Of a DNA stretch of 64,000 nt, positions 16,689 to 24,953 are shown one piece after another. The notes under the pieces were generated by a model. That model saw nothing but the letters and a program-made list of their open reading frames with translations, was not told the DNA's origin and did no database searches. The stretch's first letter is position 1. Each line of letters begins with the position of its first letter. This DNA comes from Chryseobacterium scophthalmum (GTDB taxonomy: Bacteria > Bacteroidota > Bacteroidia > Flavobacteriales > Weeksellaceae), in assembly GCF_900143185.1 (NCBI RefSeq), contig NZ_FSRQ01000001.1:2170001-2234000 (forward strand), written 5' to 3'. Position numbers and translations under genes: made by a program.

Positions 16689-16889
16689 TTATGAAAGGCC
16701 TCCATCTACACAATCCATATGTACTAAAACTTTAGATTGGCAACATTTTGGTAAAGCATTGTACGCTTCACATGAACGTGGAAAACCAGGACCTGGTCCA
16801 TAAGGTCCGGGAGGGCAATTTTCATTACAAACTGCGCCACCATTAATAGCTTTTAAATTTCCTCGGTTTAATTTTTTTAGATTTTTCAT
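16689..16889 (-). CDS. Bacteriocin-like peptide with double-glycine leader (66 aa)
   Basis: Starts MKNLKKLNRGNLKAINGG, a typical double-glycine leader of the kind cut by C39-peptidase ABC exporters. The predicted core of 48 residues begins AVCNENCPPGPYGPGPG. It holds six cysteines (C-x3-C ... C ... CC ... C), which could form three disulfides, and a proline-glycine-rich stretch. Such peptides are widespread in Chryseobacterium and are usually labelled bacteriocin-like; activity is not shown. No exporter, modification enzyme or immunity gene is adjacent. It is divergent from folB with a 57-bp shared gap. Confidence 0.8.
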   Translation of the reverse strand: MKNLKKLNRGNLKAINGGAVCNENCPPGPYGPGPGFPRSCEAYNALPKCCQSKVLVHMDCVDGGLS

Positions 16890-16946
16890 ATTTATTTGAT
16901 TTGTTTAGTTATTAAATATAATACTTTTGTTTATATATATAAAATC

Positions 16947-17330
16947 ATGAGTAAAATCTTTTTAGAAGATGTAAAAATTTACGCTTACCACGGCGTTCTT
17001 CCCGAAGAAAATATTATCGGAACTTATTATATTTTAAATACTGAAATTCACACAGATTTGTGGGATGCTGCGATTTCTGATAATTTAAATGATACGATCA
17101 GTTACGCAGATATTAATGAAATCATTCATGATGAGATGAAAATTCAGTCTAAATTGTTGGAGCACGTTGCGGGAAGAATTATTACTAAAATCAACGAAAA
17201 ATTCAGTCAGATTTCTTACATCAAATTAAGAATTACCAAAACAAGTCCGCCAATGAAAGGTGAAATGAAAGGTGCAAGTATTGAGCTTGAAAAAAGTTTT
17301 TTATTAGGCGGAATTACAGAAAATGAGTAA
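16947..17330 (+). CDS. folB: Dihydroneopterin aldolase FolB
   Basis: Cleaves dihydroneopterin to 6-hydroxymethyl-dihydropterin in folate synthesis. 127 residues from ATG at 16947 (MSKIFLEDVKIYAYHG). An upstream in-frame start would add MICLVIKYNTFVYIYKI, which is not part of the family. Landmarks are YHGVLPEENIIG near the N-terminus and LRITKTSPPMKGEMKGASIE near the C-terminus, with the pterin-binding Glu and Lys. It is the first gene of a likely + strand run with the next two. Confidence 0.92.
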   Translation: MSKIFLEDVKIYAYHGVLPEENIIGTYYILNTEIHTDLWDAAISDNLNDTISYADINEIIHDEMKIQSKLLEHVAGRIITKINEKFSQISYIKLRITKTSPPMKGEMKGASIELEKSFLLGGITENE

Positions 17331-17356
17331 TTTTCAATTTTAAAAATCAAAACACA

Positions 17357-18718
17357 GTGAAGGTATTTAAAATATTATTTCTATTATTTTCTATCGGTAT
17401 TTTTGGGCAAAACAATACTTCAGGTGATGCTATTTACAATTTTCCGAAAATAAAATCTAGCATTACAATGCCGGTGACTATTCCGTTATCGGAAATCAGC
17501 AATATGATAAATGCTTCGGTAAAAGATATGATCTTTCAGGATGATTCTTATACCGATAACGACAATGATCAGTTTAAAGTAAAAGTCTGGAAAACCCGAC
17601 CAATACGATTAGTTGGAGATGCCAATCAAAATATTGCGATTGAAGTTCCTTTAAAAATCTGGGCAGAAAAAGGGATTGGAACTTTAGGGGTTTACACGTA
17701 TCAGGAAACGACTTTTGAAACCGTAATGTATTTTAAAACAGCTTTAAGTTTTAAAAATAACTGGACGGTAAGTACTTTTACACAACCAATGGGATTTAAA
17801 TGGGTAAAAAAACCAGTTTTAGATTTTGGAAAAATTAAAATCCCAATTACTTCTTTGGTTGAAAAAAGCCTGAAAGAACAGCAATACAAATTCTCTAAAA
17901 CCATTGATCAGCAAATGGCTGCACAGCTTAATTTTCAGCAGTATGCAGTTTTAGCGTGGAACGCTTTTTCTCAACCTTTCAATATTTCAGAGGAATACAA
18001 TACCTGGTTGAAAATAACTCCTATCAACGTTAATATAACCCCGCTTAAATTTTACGGAAATCAAATTGATACTAATATCGGCATCGATATTTTCTCAGAA
18101 ACTTATACCGGAACAAAACCAGAATCGTCTCAACCTGTAAAAGCGGTGATGAATTTTAATTTTATTCCGCTTTTGGCTGATCAGTTTGTATTGCAGACCA
18201 CTGCGAATATTCCTTTTTCTGAAGCTACCGGAATCGCAAAAAAAACATTTTTAAATAAAGAATTTGATGTCAGAAATTCTAAAGTTAAAATTACGGATAT
18301 CAAAGTGTATGGAGAAGCCAATCGTATTATGATAGAAGCCGATACAGAAGGTTATGTGAATGGAACGTCTTTTATTTCAGGGATTCCTATTTATGATGAA
18401 ACTAAGAAAAAAATAGTGCTTTCGGACACAAAATTCAAGCTTAAAACATCTAACATTCTTCAGAAATTAGCAACTTCTCTTTTCAAAGGCAAAATTGTAA
18501 AGATGATTGAAGATGAATACGGAATTCCCACAAGTGAACTTGAAACATCATCCAAAAAAAGCATCGAAGAAGCATTTAATAAAGAATATTACAAAGGACT
18601 GAAAATGAGCGGTAAAGTTTTTAATTTGAAACCTCATCAAATTCTTTTAAATGACTCAGGAATTACAGCTGTAATTGATACGAATGCAAATTTGAGATTT
18701 ACTTTAAAAGGATTTTAA
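17357..18718 (+). CDS. Exported DUF4403-family protein
   Basis: A 453-residue protein starting with GTG and a signal peptide (VFKILFLLFSIGIFGQ). The rest is beta-rich, with paired segments typical of DUF4403 (ITMPVTIPLSEISNMIN near residue 35; FSGIP-like SFISGIPIYDETKKKIVL; NLKPHQILLNDSGITAVI at the end). The family is found mostly in Bacteroidota and is probably periplasmic or outer-membrane linked; function unknown. 26 bp after folB. Confidence 0.75.
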   Translation: MKVFKILFLLFSIGIFGQNNTSGDAIYNFPKIKSSITMPVTIPLSEISNMINASVKDMIFQDDSYTDNDNDQFKVKVWKTRPIRLVGDANQNIAIEVPLKIWAEKGIGTLGVYTYQETTFETVMYFKTALSFKNNWTVSTFTQPMGFKWVKKPVLDFGKIKIPITSLVEKSLKEQQYKFSKTIDQQMAAQLNFQQYAVLAWNAFSQPFNISEEYNTWLKITPINVNITPLKFYGNQIDTNIGIDIFSETYTGTKPESSQPVKAVMNFNFIPLLADQFVLQTTANIPFSEATGIAKKTFLNKEFDVRNSKVKITDIKVYGEANRIMIEADTEGYVNGTSFISGIPIYDETKKKIVLSDTKFKLKTSNILQKLATSLFKGKIVKMIEDEYGIPTSELETSSKKSIEEAFNKEYYKGLKMSGKVFNLKPHQILLNDSGITAVIDTNANLRFTLKGF

Positions 18719-18737
18719 ACTAAAAACTAACATAACT

Positions 18738-19247
18738 ATGAGAAAATATTTACAGATTATCGACAGACACAGAGCTACAAAATGGATGAGATTCTTCAAT
18801 ATTCTCGTTGACAGAATTGCATTTAATTGTATTTTTTTAGCCTTAGGTTTTCTAGGCGGTATATTAGACGGAATCTTTGGAATATATTATTTTACTAAAT
18901 TCTTTTATAAGCTTGCAGAGTTAGGAAGAGTTGCAGATATTATCATTACTAGTATTATATTTTTCTTTTATATTTTTTTAATTGAATATTTTACCAAAGG
19001 AAGAAGTCTCGGAAAATACATTACCGGAACAAAAGTGATCATGACAGATGGTAAAGAACCTACTATTAGTGATTATTTTATGAGAAACATTATACGTTTG
19101 GTTCCTTTTGACGCCTTATCTTTTTTTGGAGAAAATGGATGGCACGATAGCTGGAGTGATACCAGAGTCATTAACATTAAAAATTATGAGGCTGAAAGAC
19201 AGACCAAGAACGAAATTGATGCCATCGGAATAAAAGAAATTGCGTAA
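18738..19247 (+). CDS. RDD-family membrane protein
   Basis: 169 residues with three or four hydrophobic segments. The RDD pattern is present: RIAFNCIFLALGF (R near the start of segment 1), FTKGRSLGKYITGTKV after segment 2 and a charged C-terminus with WSDTRVI. Function unknown; some members affect ion or pH homeostasis. It follows the DUF4403 gene by 19 bp. Confidence 0.82.
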   Translation: MRKYLQIIDRHRATKWMRFFNILVDRIAFNCIFLALGFLGGILDGIFGIYYFTKFFYKLAELGRVADIIITSIIFFFYIFLIEYFTKGRSLGKYITGTKVIMTDGKEPTISDYFMRNIIRLVPFDALSFFGENGWHDSWSDTRVINIKNYEAERQTKNEIDAIGIKEIA

Positions 19248-19251
19248 AAAA

Positions 19252-19282
19252 TTTGGAGAACATTATAATTTTCCTATATTTG
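19252..19282 (+). promoter_or_regulatory. Promoter of tRNA-Cys, Bacteroidota type
   Basis: TTTG at 19252-19255, exactly 19 bp, then TATATTTG at 19275-19282, which fits TTTG-N19-TAnnTTTG. The tRNA begins 14 bp later. Confidence 0.8.
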
Positions 19283-19296
19283 CACCACCTAAAAAT

Positions 19297-19367
19297 GGTG
19301 CTTTGGCCGAGCGGCTAGGCAGTGGTCTGCAACACCATCTACAGCGGTTCGAATCCGCTAGGCACCT
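19297..19367 (+). tRNA. tRNA-Cys (anticodon GCA)
   Basis: 71 nt. Acceptor stem GGTGCTT / AGGCACC with one G-T pair, D-arm GCCGAGCGGCTAGGC, anticodon loop TCTGCAA giving GCA, T-arm GCGGTTCGAATCCGC. CCA is not encoded. A terminator follows directly. Confidence 0.95.
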
Positions 19368-19373
19368 CTAATC

Positions 19374-19409
19374 AATCCCTAATCTATATTAGTTTAGGGA
19401 TTTTTTATT
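19374..19409 (+). terminator. Terminator of tRNA-Cys
   Basis: Stem AATCCCTAA / TTAGGGATT followed by a T-run, 7 bp after the tRNA. Confidence 0.85.
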
Positions 19410-19464
19410 TCTTAAAATTCCACCCATTCAACAAAAAAAAAAAAACAACTCATTGATATTCAAA

Positions 19465-19644
19465 TTAATAAGCTTGTCTTTTTGAAAAGTATTTTTTATA
19501 ATGAGGGAATCCTTGACTGTAATACCAAAATCCTGATTTACTACTACGGTGTTTCAAAAAAGAAGAAATAAAAAAAATAAACAGTAAAGCAAACCCTAAT
19601 AATATAAAATTTTCAAGGAGTGAAAAATAATCTGAAGTTTCCAT
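19465..19644 (-). CDS. Small single-pass membrane protein (59 aa)
   Basis: Starts METSDYFSLLENFILLG. It has one clear membrane segment (FILLGFALLFIFFISSFL) and a basic, aromatic cytoplasmic tail (KSGFWYYSQGFPHYKKYF). I do not recognise the family. Clean frame, ATG start and membrane topology with positive tail favour a real gene. It stands alone on the - strand between tRNA-Cys and the glycine-zipper lipoprotein. Confidence 0.55.
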   Translation of the reverse strand: METSDYFSLLENFILLGFALLFIFFISSFLKHRSSKSGFWYYSQGFPHYKKYFSKRQAY

Positions 19645-19884
19645 TGGTTAGTTTTTAGTATTATAAAGATATGTAAAACAGACGGTAACAAAAAACAAAT
19701 TCTCCACAACAAGAGATTTAAGCTAAGAAAAAAGTATTAAAAAAAATTAATATTACCTCCTTTTATTATCCAAAATGAAAGTATTTTTATGATTTTAACA
19801 CTTCCTTAACTAAACCTTGGCTTCATAATTGAAATTATCATCACATAGACTTTAAAAGTTTTAATAAATAGAAAAATTTGAGTT

Positions 19885-20418
19885 ATGAAAAATATAGTTT
19901 TAGCAGGTGTAATCTCAATATTTACATTGACCGCCTGTAAGAAGGATGATAATAAAGTGGCCGAAAAAACTTTAGAACAGCAGAAATTAGAATTTCAGGC
20001 AAGACAGCTGGATATAGAAAAGCAAAAGCTAGCTATTGAAAGAGAAAGATTTGCTTACGAAGCACAAAAAAGAACCGACAGTATAGCTGAAGTTGAAAAA
20101 GCTAAAACCGCAGCTGCAGCAAAACCTCAGGTAATCAGAGAAACCAAAACAATATACAGAGATGCCCCATCTTCTTCTAACAACGGAAGTCAGGCAAGCA
20201 ATTCTTCATCTCAAGGTACTACAGCTAAGAAAAAAGGAATCAGTGAAGCTGCAAAAGGCACTGCAATTGGTGTTGTGAGTGGTGCTGCTTTGGGAGCTAT
20301 TGTCAATAAGAAAAACCGTGGTGGTGGTGCCGTTGTAGGTGGTATCATCGGTGGTGCAACAGGATATACTTTAGGTAGATCACAGGATAGAAAAAGTGGT
20401 CGGGTACAGCCTAAATAA
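19885..20418 (+). CDS. Glycine-zipper lipoprotein
   Basis: A 177-residue lipoprotein (signal ending FTLTAC, Cys 18). Residues about 30-75 form a charged helical coiled coil (QQKLEFQARQLDIEKQK; IERERFAYEAQKR). A Ser/Asn-rich linker follows, then a glycine zipper (GTAIGVVSGAALGAIV; GGAVVGGIIGGATGYTLG). This is the YMGG/Gly-zipper type of envelope protein. It may bridge membranes or peptidoglycan; function unknown. The preceding 240 bp hold no gene. Confidence 0.8.
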   Translation: MKNIVLAGVISIFTLTACKKDDNKVAEKTLEQQKLEFQARQLDIEKQKLAIERERFAYEAQKRTDSIAEVEKAKTAAAAKPQVIRETKTIYRDAPSSSNNGSQASNSSSQGTTAKKKGISEAAKGTAIGVVSGAALGAIVNKKNRGGGAVVGGIIGGATGYTLGRSQDRKSGRVQPK

Positions 20419-20440
20419 TTAAATATTTTTAAAAACATCA

Positions 20441-20472
20441 AAGATTGCTTATTTTTAAGCAATCTTTTTTTT
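20441..20472 (+). terminator. Terminator of the glycine-zipper gene, touching the next start codon
   Basis: Stem AAGATTGCTTA / TAAGCAATCTT with a run of eight T. The T-run ends at the ATG proposed for the next gene, so that gene must be transcribed by read-through, from within, or from a later start. Confidence 0.8.
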
Positions 20473-22116
20473 ATGCTCCTGATTGTATGCTCTTCAATTT
20501 TTCTCATAACAACCTTAATGGGTTGGGGAAAACTGATGGAAAATATTTTTGGGAAAAGCTTACACGGAATTTCAGGGAAAATTTTAACAGGAATTTTCTC
20601 TGTCGGATTAATTTTTACAGTGGTATCATTTTTTGTCCCACTGAATTTATATATTGAAATTCCTACAATTTTCATCGGACTTTTCTACTTTTTTAAAGAC
20701 AAACTTTATTTAGAGTATTTCCGATTGTCAAAAAAAGACTCAGTCATTTTAGGAATTTTAGCAGCTGTCATTTTATTTTCAGCTTCTTTTTATCCTTTTA
20801 TTTTAGATCATTTCGGGTATTATGTTCCTACAATAAAATGGCTTACAGAATACGGTTTGGTTAAAGGGATTTCCAATCTTGATCTTATTTTGGGGCAAAT
20901 GTCGGTTTGGCATATTTTCCAAGCAGGATTCAGTAATTTCGCAGATCCTTTTTTAAGGCTTAATGCCGTTTTACTTATTATTTACGGAATCTATATTGTT
21001 GAAAATAAAAGCTGGATTCAACTGATTTTTATTCCGGTTTTCCTGATTTTTTCTCAATCTCCAAGTCCGGATTTGCCCGCGATTTTATTTTCTTTAATTA
21101 TTCTGAATGAAATTTTATCCGGAAACAAAAACCTGGCTTTCTTATTTGCATTTTCTGTTTTTATATTTGCGATAAAACCAACCGTTATTTGGCTACCGAT
21201 TTTCATTCTGCTCTACTCTATTTTCGTTTCCGGATTTCAGTATAAAAAACTTATTTTAGGCTCACTTGTTTTTCTTTTATTCATCGTAAAAAATATCTGG
21301 ATCTTTGGTTATCCCGTTTTCCCTTTAACAGTTTTCGACTTCGGAATTTCGTGGAAACCCAATCCTGAATTATTAAAAGCATCATCAGAATTTGCGATTG
21401 TAAAAACTTTTGACGAGCAATATTCTTATGCAGAAATTTTAAAATTCTCATGGTTTGATTACGTTAAAAACTGGCTTTTTTTAAATGGAATTAAATCGGC
21501 AATCAACATTTCATTTGTAACAAGTTTAATCGGGTTTATTGTATTTTCTATTATTAAAAGAAATAAAATCACCAGTTTAATTGGTATTTCTATATTGATA
21601 AAAAGTCTTTTAATTTTATCTTTTTCTGCACAATACCGATTCTTTATTGATGTATTTTTTGTAGTCTTTTTTGTAGTCTTTTTCAACAGTATAAATAAGA
21701 AAAATGCGCTCTTCATTTCTTCGGGTTTAGCTCTCATTTTTATTGGTCTTTTTTCATTTCCAAAAATCATTCAGCAATTTATTCCAAGTTTTAAGCTGGG
21801 TAGAAATTTGACTCCGTTTGCAAAAACACAACTTTTAAAACCTTCCGATTATAAATACAATCAGTATAATTCTTTCAAAATAGGAGATCTTAAGTTTAAT
21901 GTTTCAAAAAAATATACCTTTAGTTTTGACACTCCCACTCCTGCCATTTCAGAAAGCTACGTTTTAGATTATCAGAAATTAGGCATATTTCCGCAACCGA
22001 TTGACAAAAACAATTTAAAAAAAGGATTTATCTGGAAAAAACTGAATCCCGAAGAAAAAAAAGAGCTCGACAAATCAATTGAATTCATCAAAAAGAGTTA
22101 TCTACAAACCGATTAG
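20473..22116 (+). CDS. Polytopic membrane protein, LIC_10190-like / glycosyltransferase-39-like
   Basis: 547 residues with about 12-13 hydrophobic segments and a soluble C-terminal tail (last 90 residues). The general layout, with a luminal acidic loop after segment 3 or 4 (LDHFGYYVPTIKWLTEYGLVKG), resembles polyprenol-sugar-dependent glycosyltransferases and the LIC_10190 family in Bacteroidota. I see no certain catalytic motif. The start could be later, at the ATG of MGWGKLMENIFG, because the first ATG touches a terminator. Followed by aroC, which has its own promoter. Confidence 0.65.
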   Translation: MLLIVCSSIFLITTLMGWGKLMENIFGKSLHGISGKILTGIFSVGLIFTVVSFFVPLNLYIEIPTIFIGLFYFFKDKLYLEYFRLSKKDSVILGILAAVILFSASFYPFILDHFGYYVPTIKWLTEYGLVKGISNLDLILGQMSVWHIFQAGFSNFADPFLRLNAVLLIIYGIYIVENKSWIQLIFIPVFLIFSQSPSPDLPAILFSLIILNEILSGNKNLAFLFAFSVFIFAIKPTVIWLPIFILLYSIFVSGFQYKKLILGSLVFLLFIVKNIWIFGYPVFPLTVFDFGISWKPNPELLKASSEFAIVKTFDEQYSYAEILKFSWFDYVKNWLFLNGIKSAINISFVTSLIGFIVFSIIKRNKITSLIGISILIKSLLILSFSAQYRFFIDVFFVVFFVVFFNSINKKNALFISSGLALIFIGLFSFPKIIQQFIPSFKLGRNLTPFAKTQLLKPSDYKYNQYNSFKIGDLKFNVSKKYTFSFDTPTPAISESYVLDYQKLGIFPQPIDKNNLKKGFIWKKLNPEEKKELDKSIEFIKKSYLQTD

Positions 22117-22146
22117 TAAAGACTTTATTATCTGAATAAAAAACGG

Positions 22147-22154
22147 TAATTTTG
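22147..22154 (+). promoter_or_regulatory. -7 box of aroC
   Basis: TAATTTTG matches TAnnTTTG and ends 4 bp before the aroC ATG, which implies a very short leader. Confidence 0.5.
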
Positions 22155-22158
22155 TACT

Positions 22159-23229
22159 ATGTTCAATACTTTAGGTAATCTTCTCAGCCTAACCACGTTT
22201 GGCGAGAGTCACGGCGCTGCTTATGGCGGAATCATCAATAATTTTCCAGCAGGTCTGGAAGTCGATTTTGAAAAAATTCAATATGAGTTGGATCGTAGAA
22301 AACCAGGTCAGTCAGCAATCGTTACCCAACGAAAAGAAAGCGACACTGTAAAATTTCTTTCCGGTATTTTCGAAGGAAAAACTACCGGAACTCCTATTGG
22401 TTTTATGATTGAAAACGAAAATCAGAAGTCAAAAGACTATGACCATATTGCGAATTCTTATCGCCCGAGTCATGCAGATTTCACGTACGATCAAAAATTT
22501 GGCATCAGAGATTATCGCGGTGGCGGAAAATCTTCTGCAAGAGAAACCATCAACTGGGTGGTTGCCGGAGCTTTAGCAAAACAACTTTTAAAAGATATTG
22601 AAATTAACGCTTACGTTTCTTCCGTGGGCGAAATTTTCTGTGTAAAACCTTATCAGGATTTAGATTTTTCTAAAACTGAAAGCAATGAAGTACGCTGTCC
22701 CGATACTGAAACTGCCGAAAAAATGATTTCAAAAATTAAAGAGATCAAAAAAGAAGGCAACACAATTGGCGGAACCATTACCTGCGTTATCAAAAATGTT
22801 CCTGTAGGAATTGGCGAACCCGTTTTTTCTAAACTTCAGGCTGAATTGGCAAAAGCAATGCTTAACATTAATGCCTGCAAAGGTTTTGAATATGGAAGCG
22901 GATTTTGTGGTGCAAAAATGACAGGAAGTGAACATAATGATCAGTTTAACACCGATTTTTCTACAAAATCAAATCTTTCAGGCGGAATTCAGGGCGGAAT
23001 TTCTAACGGAATGGATATTTATTTCCGGGTAGCTTTCAAACCTGTTGCCACTATTTTAAGACCTCAGGAAAGTGTTGATAAAGACGGAAATGCTGTGACT
23101 GTGGAAGGAAAAGGAAGACACGATCCTTGTGTTGTTCCAAGAGCAGTTCCCGTTGTAGAAAGTTTAGCAGCATTTGTTTTAGCTGATTTATTTCTGATCA
23201 ACAAAACACGAAACACTAATCAATTTTAA
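22159..23229 (+). CDS. aroC: Chorismate synthase
   Basis: Last step of the shikimate pathway: converts EPSP to chorismate using reduced FMN. 356 residues. Signatures are [10 protein letters not shown] near residue 15, [29 protein letters not shown], and at the C-terminus [17 protein letters not shown]. Next in direction are two thioredoxin-like genes. Confidence 0.97.
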   Translation: MFNTLGNLLSLTTFGESHGAAYGGIINNFPAGLEVDFEKIQYELDRRKPGQSAIVTQRKESDTVKFLSGIFEGKTTGTPIGFMIENENQKSKDYDHIANSYRPSHADFTYDQKFGIRDYRGGGKSSARETINWVVAGALAKQLLKDIEINAYVSSVGEIFCVKPYQDLDFSKTESNEVRCPDTETAEKMISKIKEIKKEGNTIGGTITCVIKNVPVGIGEPVFSKLQAELAKAMLNINACKGFEYGSGFCGAKMTGSEHNDQFNTDFSTKSNLSGGIQGGISNGMDIYFRVAFKPVATILRPQESVDKDGNAVTVEGKGRHDPCVVPRAVPVVESLAAFVLADLFLINKTRNTNQF

Positions 23230-23247
23230 ATTTAATTTTTAGTAATC

Positions 23248-23811
23248 ATGAAAAATTACTGGGATAAAGCCATATTTTTTGAAGAATATCTTCAGATTGC
23301 CAACCAAAGACTTGAAAATCCTCCGACTCCGCAAGATGCCGAATATAAAATGTATTACGAGCTTGGAATTCAGAGAATGGATCGAACGCTTAAAAAATTC
23401 GTCATCGATGAAGAGCAAATCAACGAGCTGAAATCTAAAAATTTCAACGGAAAAATTTTAATTATTTCTGAAGCTTGGTGTGGTGATGCAAGTGCAACGG
23501 TTCCTGCTTTGGCAAAGTTTTTTGAAGGACATAATGAAGTGAAAATCTTTTTGAGAGACAGCGATAAAAGTCTAATCAATCAGTTCTTAACGAATGGTAC
23601 AGAATCTATTCCGAAAGTGATTATTTTAGACGAGGATTTCAATGTGAAAAATTCTTGGGGACCTCGTCCGAAATTCGGGCACGAATTATTATTAAAATTT
23701 AAAGCTGATCCAGAAGCATATCCAAGAGAGAGTTTTTACAATGATCTGCAAGTATATTATTCAAGAAACAGAGGTAAAGATGCCATTCAGGAAATTTTAG
23801 AATTACTATAA
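23248..23811 (+). CDS. Thioredoxin-family protein with a single active-site cysteine
   Basis: 187 residues, cytoplasmic (no signal). Thioredoxin fold with the strand ILIISEAWCGDAS at the active site and SIPKVIILDEDF giving the cis-proline. The usual second cysteine of CxxC is replaced by Ser (CGDAS), so it cannot form the standard disulfide by itself. Such proteins (Thioredoxin_9-type) are common in Bacillota and Bacteroidota; role unknown. 10 bp before the next thioredoxin-like gene, so co-transcribed. Confidence 0.8.
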   Translation: MKNYWDKAIFFEEYLQIANQRLENPPTPQDAEYKMYYELGIQRMDRTLKKFVIDEEQINELKSKNFNGKILIISEAWCGDASATVPALAKFFEGHNEVKIFLRDSDKSLINQFLTNGTESIPKVIILDEDFNVKNSWGPRPKFGHELLLKFKADPEAYPRESFYNDLQVYYSRNRGKDAIQEILELL

Positions 23812-23821
23812 AATAAATACT

Positions 23822-24361
23822 ATGAAAAAACTGGCTATTTACGTTGTTGTTCTCGTAATTTTAGGTGTTATTTTTTTAGTTCCCGGAATACGAAATTATC
23901 TTAAAGATCAATTTTTCCCGATCGCAACTATAGAAAATGCAGTACACATCAGTGAAGAAGATTATGATGTAGACTTGCAAGGGATCAATGTTCCAAGTAC
24001 CAATCTGAAAAACTTTAAAAACAAACCAGTTTTTCTGAATTTTTGGGGAACATGGTGTCCTCCGTGTAGAAAAGAATGGCCTTCAATTCAAAGATTGTAC
24101 GACAGAAGAAAAGAAAATGTAGATTTTGTTTTAATTGCAATGAAAGACGAGGAAGCAACCGTAAGAAAATTTTTGAAAGAAAATAACTACACCGTTCCTG
24201 TATATATTGCACAAAGCCCGATCTCTGAAAAGATCCTTCCGAAAGCTTTCCCTACAACCTTTCTTTTAGACAAAAACGGGAGAATTTTAATCAAGGAAGA
24301 TGCCGCAACTGATTGGGATGCAGAATCTATCCACCAGTTTATTGATAATATTATTAAGTAA
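23822..24361 (+). CDS. TlpA/ResA-like membrane-anchored thiol-disulfide oxidoreductase
   Basis: 179 residues with an N-terminal membrane anchor (LAIYVVVLVILGVIFLV). The thioredoxin domain faces the periplasm and has active site WGTWCPPCRKEWP (CPPC, as in TlpA and ResA) and cis-Pro in AFPTTFLLDKNG. It likely keeps exported proteins or cytochrome c apoproteins reduced. Second gene of a pair with the single-cysteine thioredoxin. Confidence 0.88.
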   Translation: MKKLAIYVVVLVILGVIFLVPGIRNYLKDQFFPIATIENAVHISEEDYDVDLQGINVPSTNLKNFKNKPVFLNFWGTWCPPCRKEWPSIQRLYDRRKENVDFVLIAMKDEEATVRKFLKENNYTVPVYIAQSPISEKILPKAFPTTFLLDKNGRILIKEDAATDWDAESIHQFIDNIIK

Positions 24362-24443
24362 ACTTTAACTAAAATTTAGATTGAGTTGGTACAAATTTTG
24401 CGAATTTTACAGAGTTGAAAATTATTTTAAAACAAACACAAAC

Positions 24444-24785
24444 ATGAAATATTCAAAACTCAATCTTGCAAAAGAAGCAATTGCCCACAAAGGCTTCTTA
24501 AAAAAAATTCCGGACATGTTCAGAATGGTGAATATGTGGAGAAAAGGTAATTACCCTGTAAAGTCGATGGATCTTATTTTACCATTGGTAGGTCTTCTTT
24601 ACGTCATCTCTCCTATTGATATCATTCCCGACTTCATTATTGTTGCAGGAGTTCTGGATGATTTGGCAGTTTTATCTTTAGCTATTCCGAAATTAATAAG
24701 GGAAGTTGATAAATTTCTTCTTTGGGAAGCTGAACAGAAATACAGTACAAACGGCGCAAAAATAATTGACGCAGAAATCGTTTAA
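24444..24785 (+). CDS. DUF1232 (YkvA-like) small membrane protein
   Basis: 113 residues from the ATG of MKYSKLNLAKEAIAHKG. The DUF1232 core is clear: LILPLVGLLYVISPIDIIPDF then DDLAVLSLAIPKL. A start 63 bp upstream would add a poorly coded MSWYKFCEFYR segment and is not used. One or two membrane segments; function unknown. A terminator follows. Confidence 0.85.
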   Translation: MKYSKLNLAKEAIAHKGFLKKIPDMFRMVNMWRKGNYPVKSMDLILPLVGLLYVISPIDIIPDFIIVAGVLDDLAVLSLAIPKLIREVDKFLLWEAEQKYSTNGAKIIDAEIV

Positions 24786-24794
24786 ATAATTAAC

Positions 24795-24819
24795 AACATC
24801 CTTTCGGGGATGTTTTTTT
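24795..24819 (+). terminator. Terminator after the DUF1232 gene
   Basis: Stem ACATCC / GGATGT with TTCG-type loop and a seven-T tail. Confidence 0.85.
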
Positions 24820-24904
24820 ATGAAGAATGAAATGTAAATTCAATTCATTCTCTATTTTTTTAAGTTTAATTCTTCACTTGTGAAGCAAAATTCACGATTG
24901 ACAA

Positions 24905-24933
24905 TTGACTTTAACATCAAATCCTTAAATTTG
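24905..24933 (+). promoter_or_regulatory. Promoter of the OPRT-OMPDC gene
   Basis: TTGACTTT from 24905 and TAAATTTG at 24926-24933, with about 18 bp between TTG and the -7 box. Good Bacteroidota-type match, 20 bp before the ATG. Confidence 0.6.
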
Positions 24934-24953
24934 CAAAATCTAATAAAAAATTA

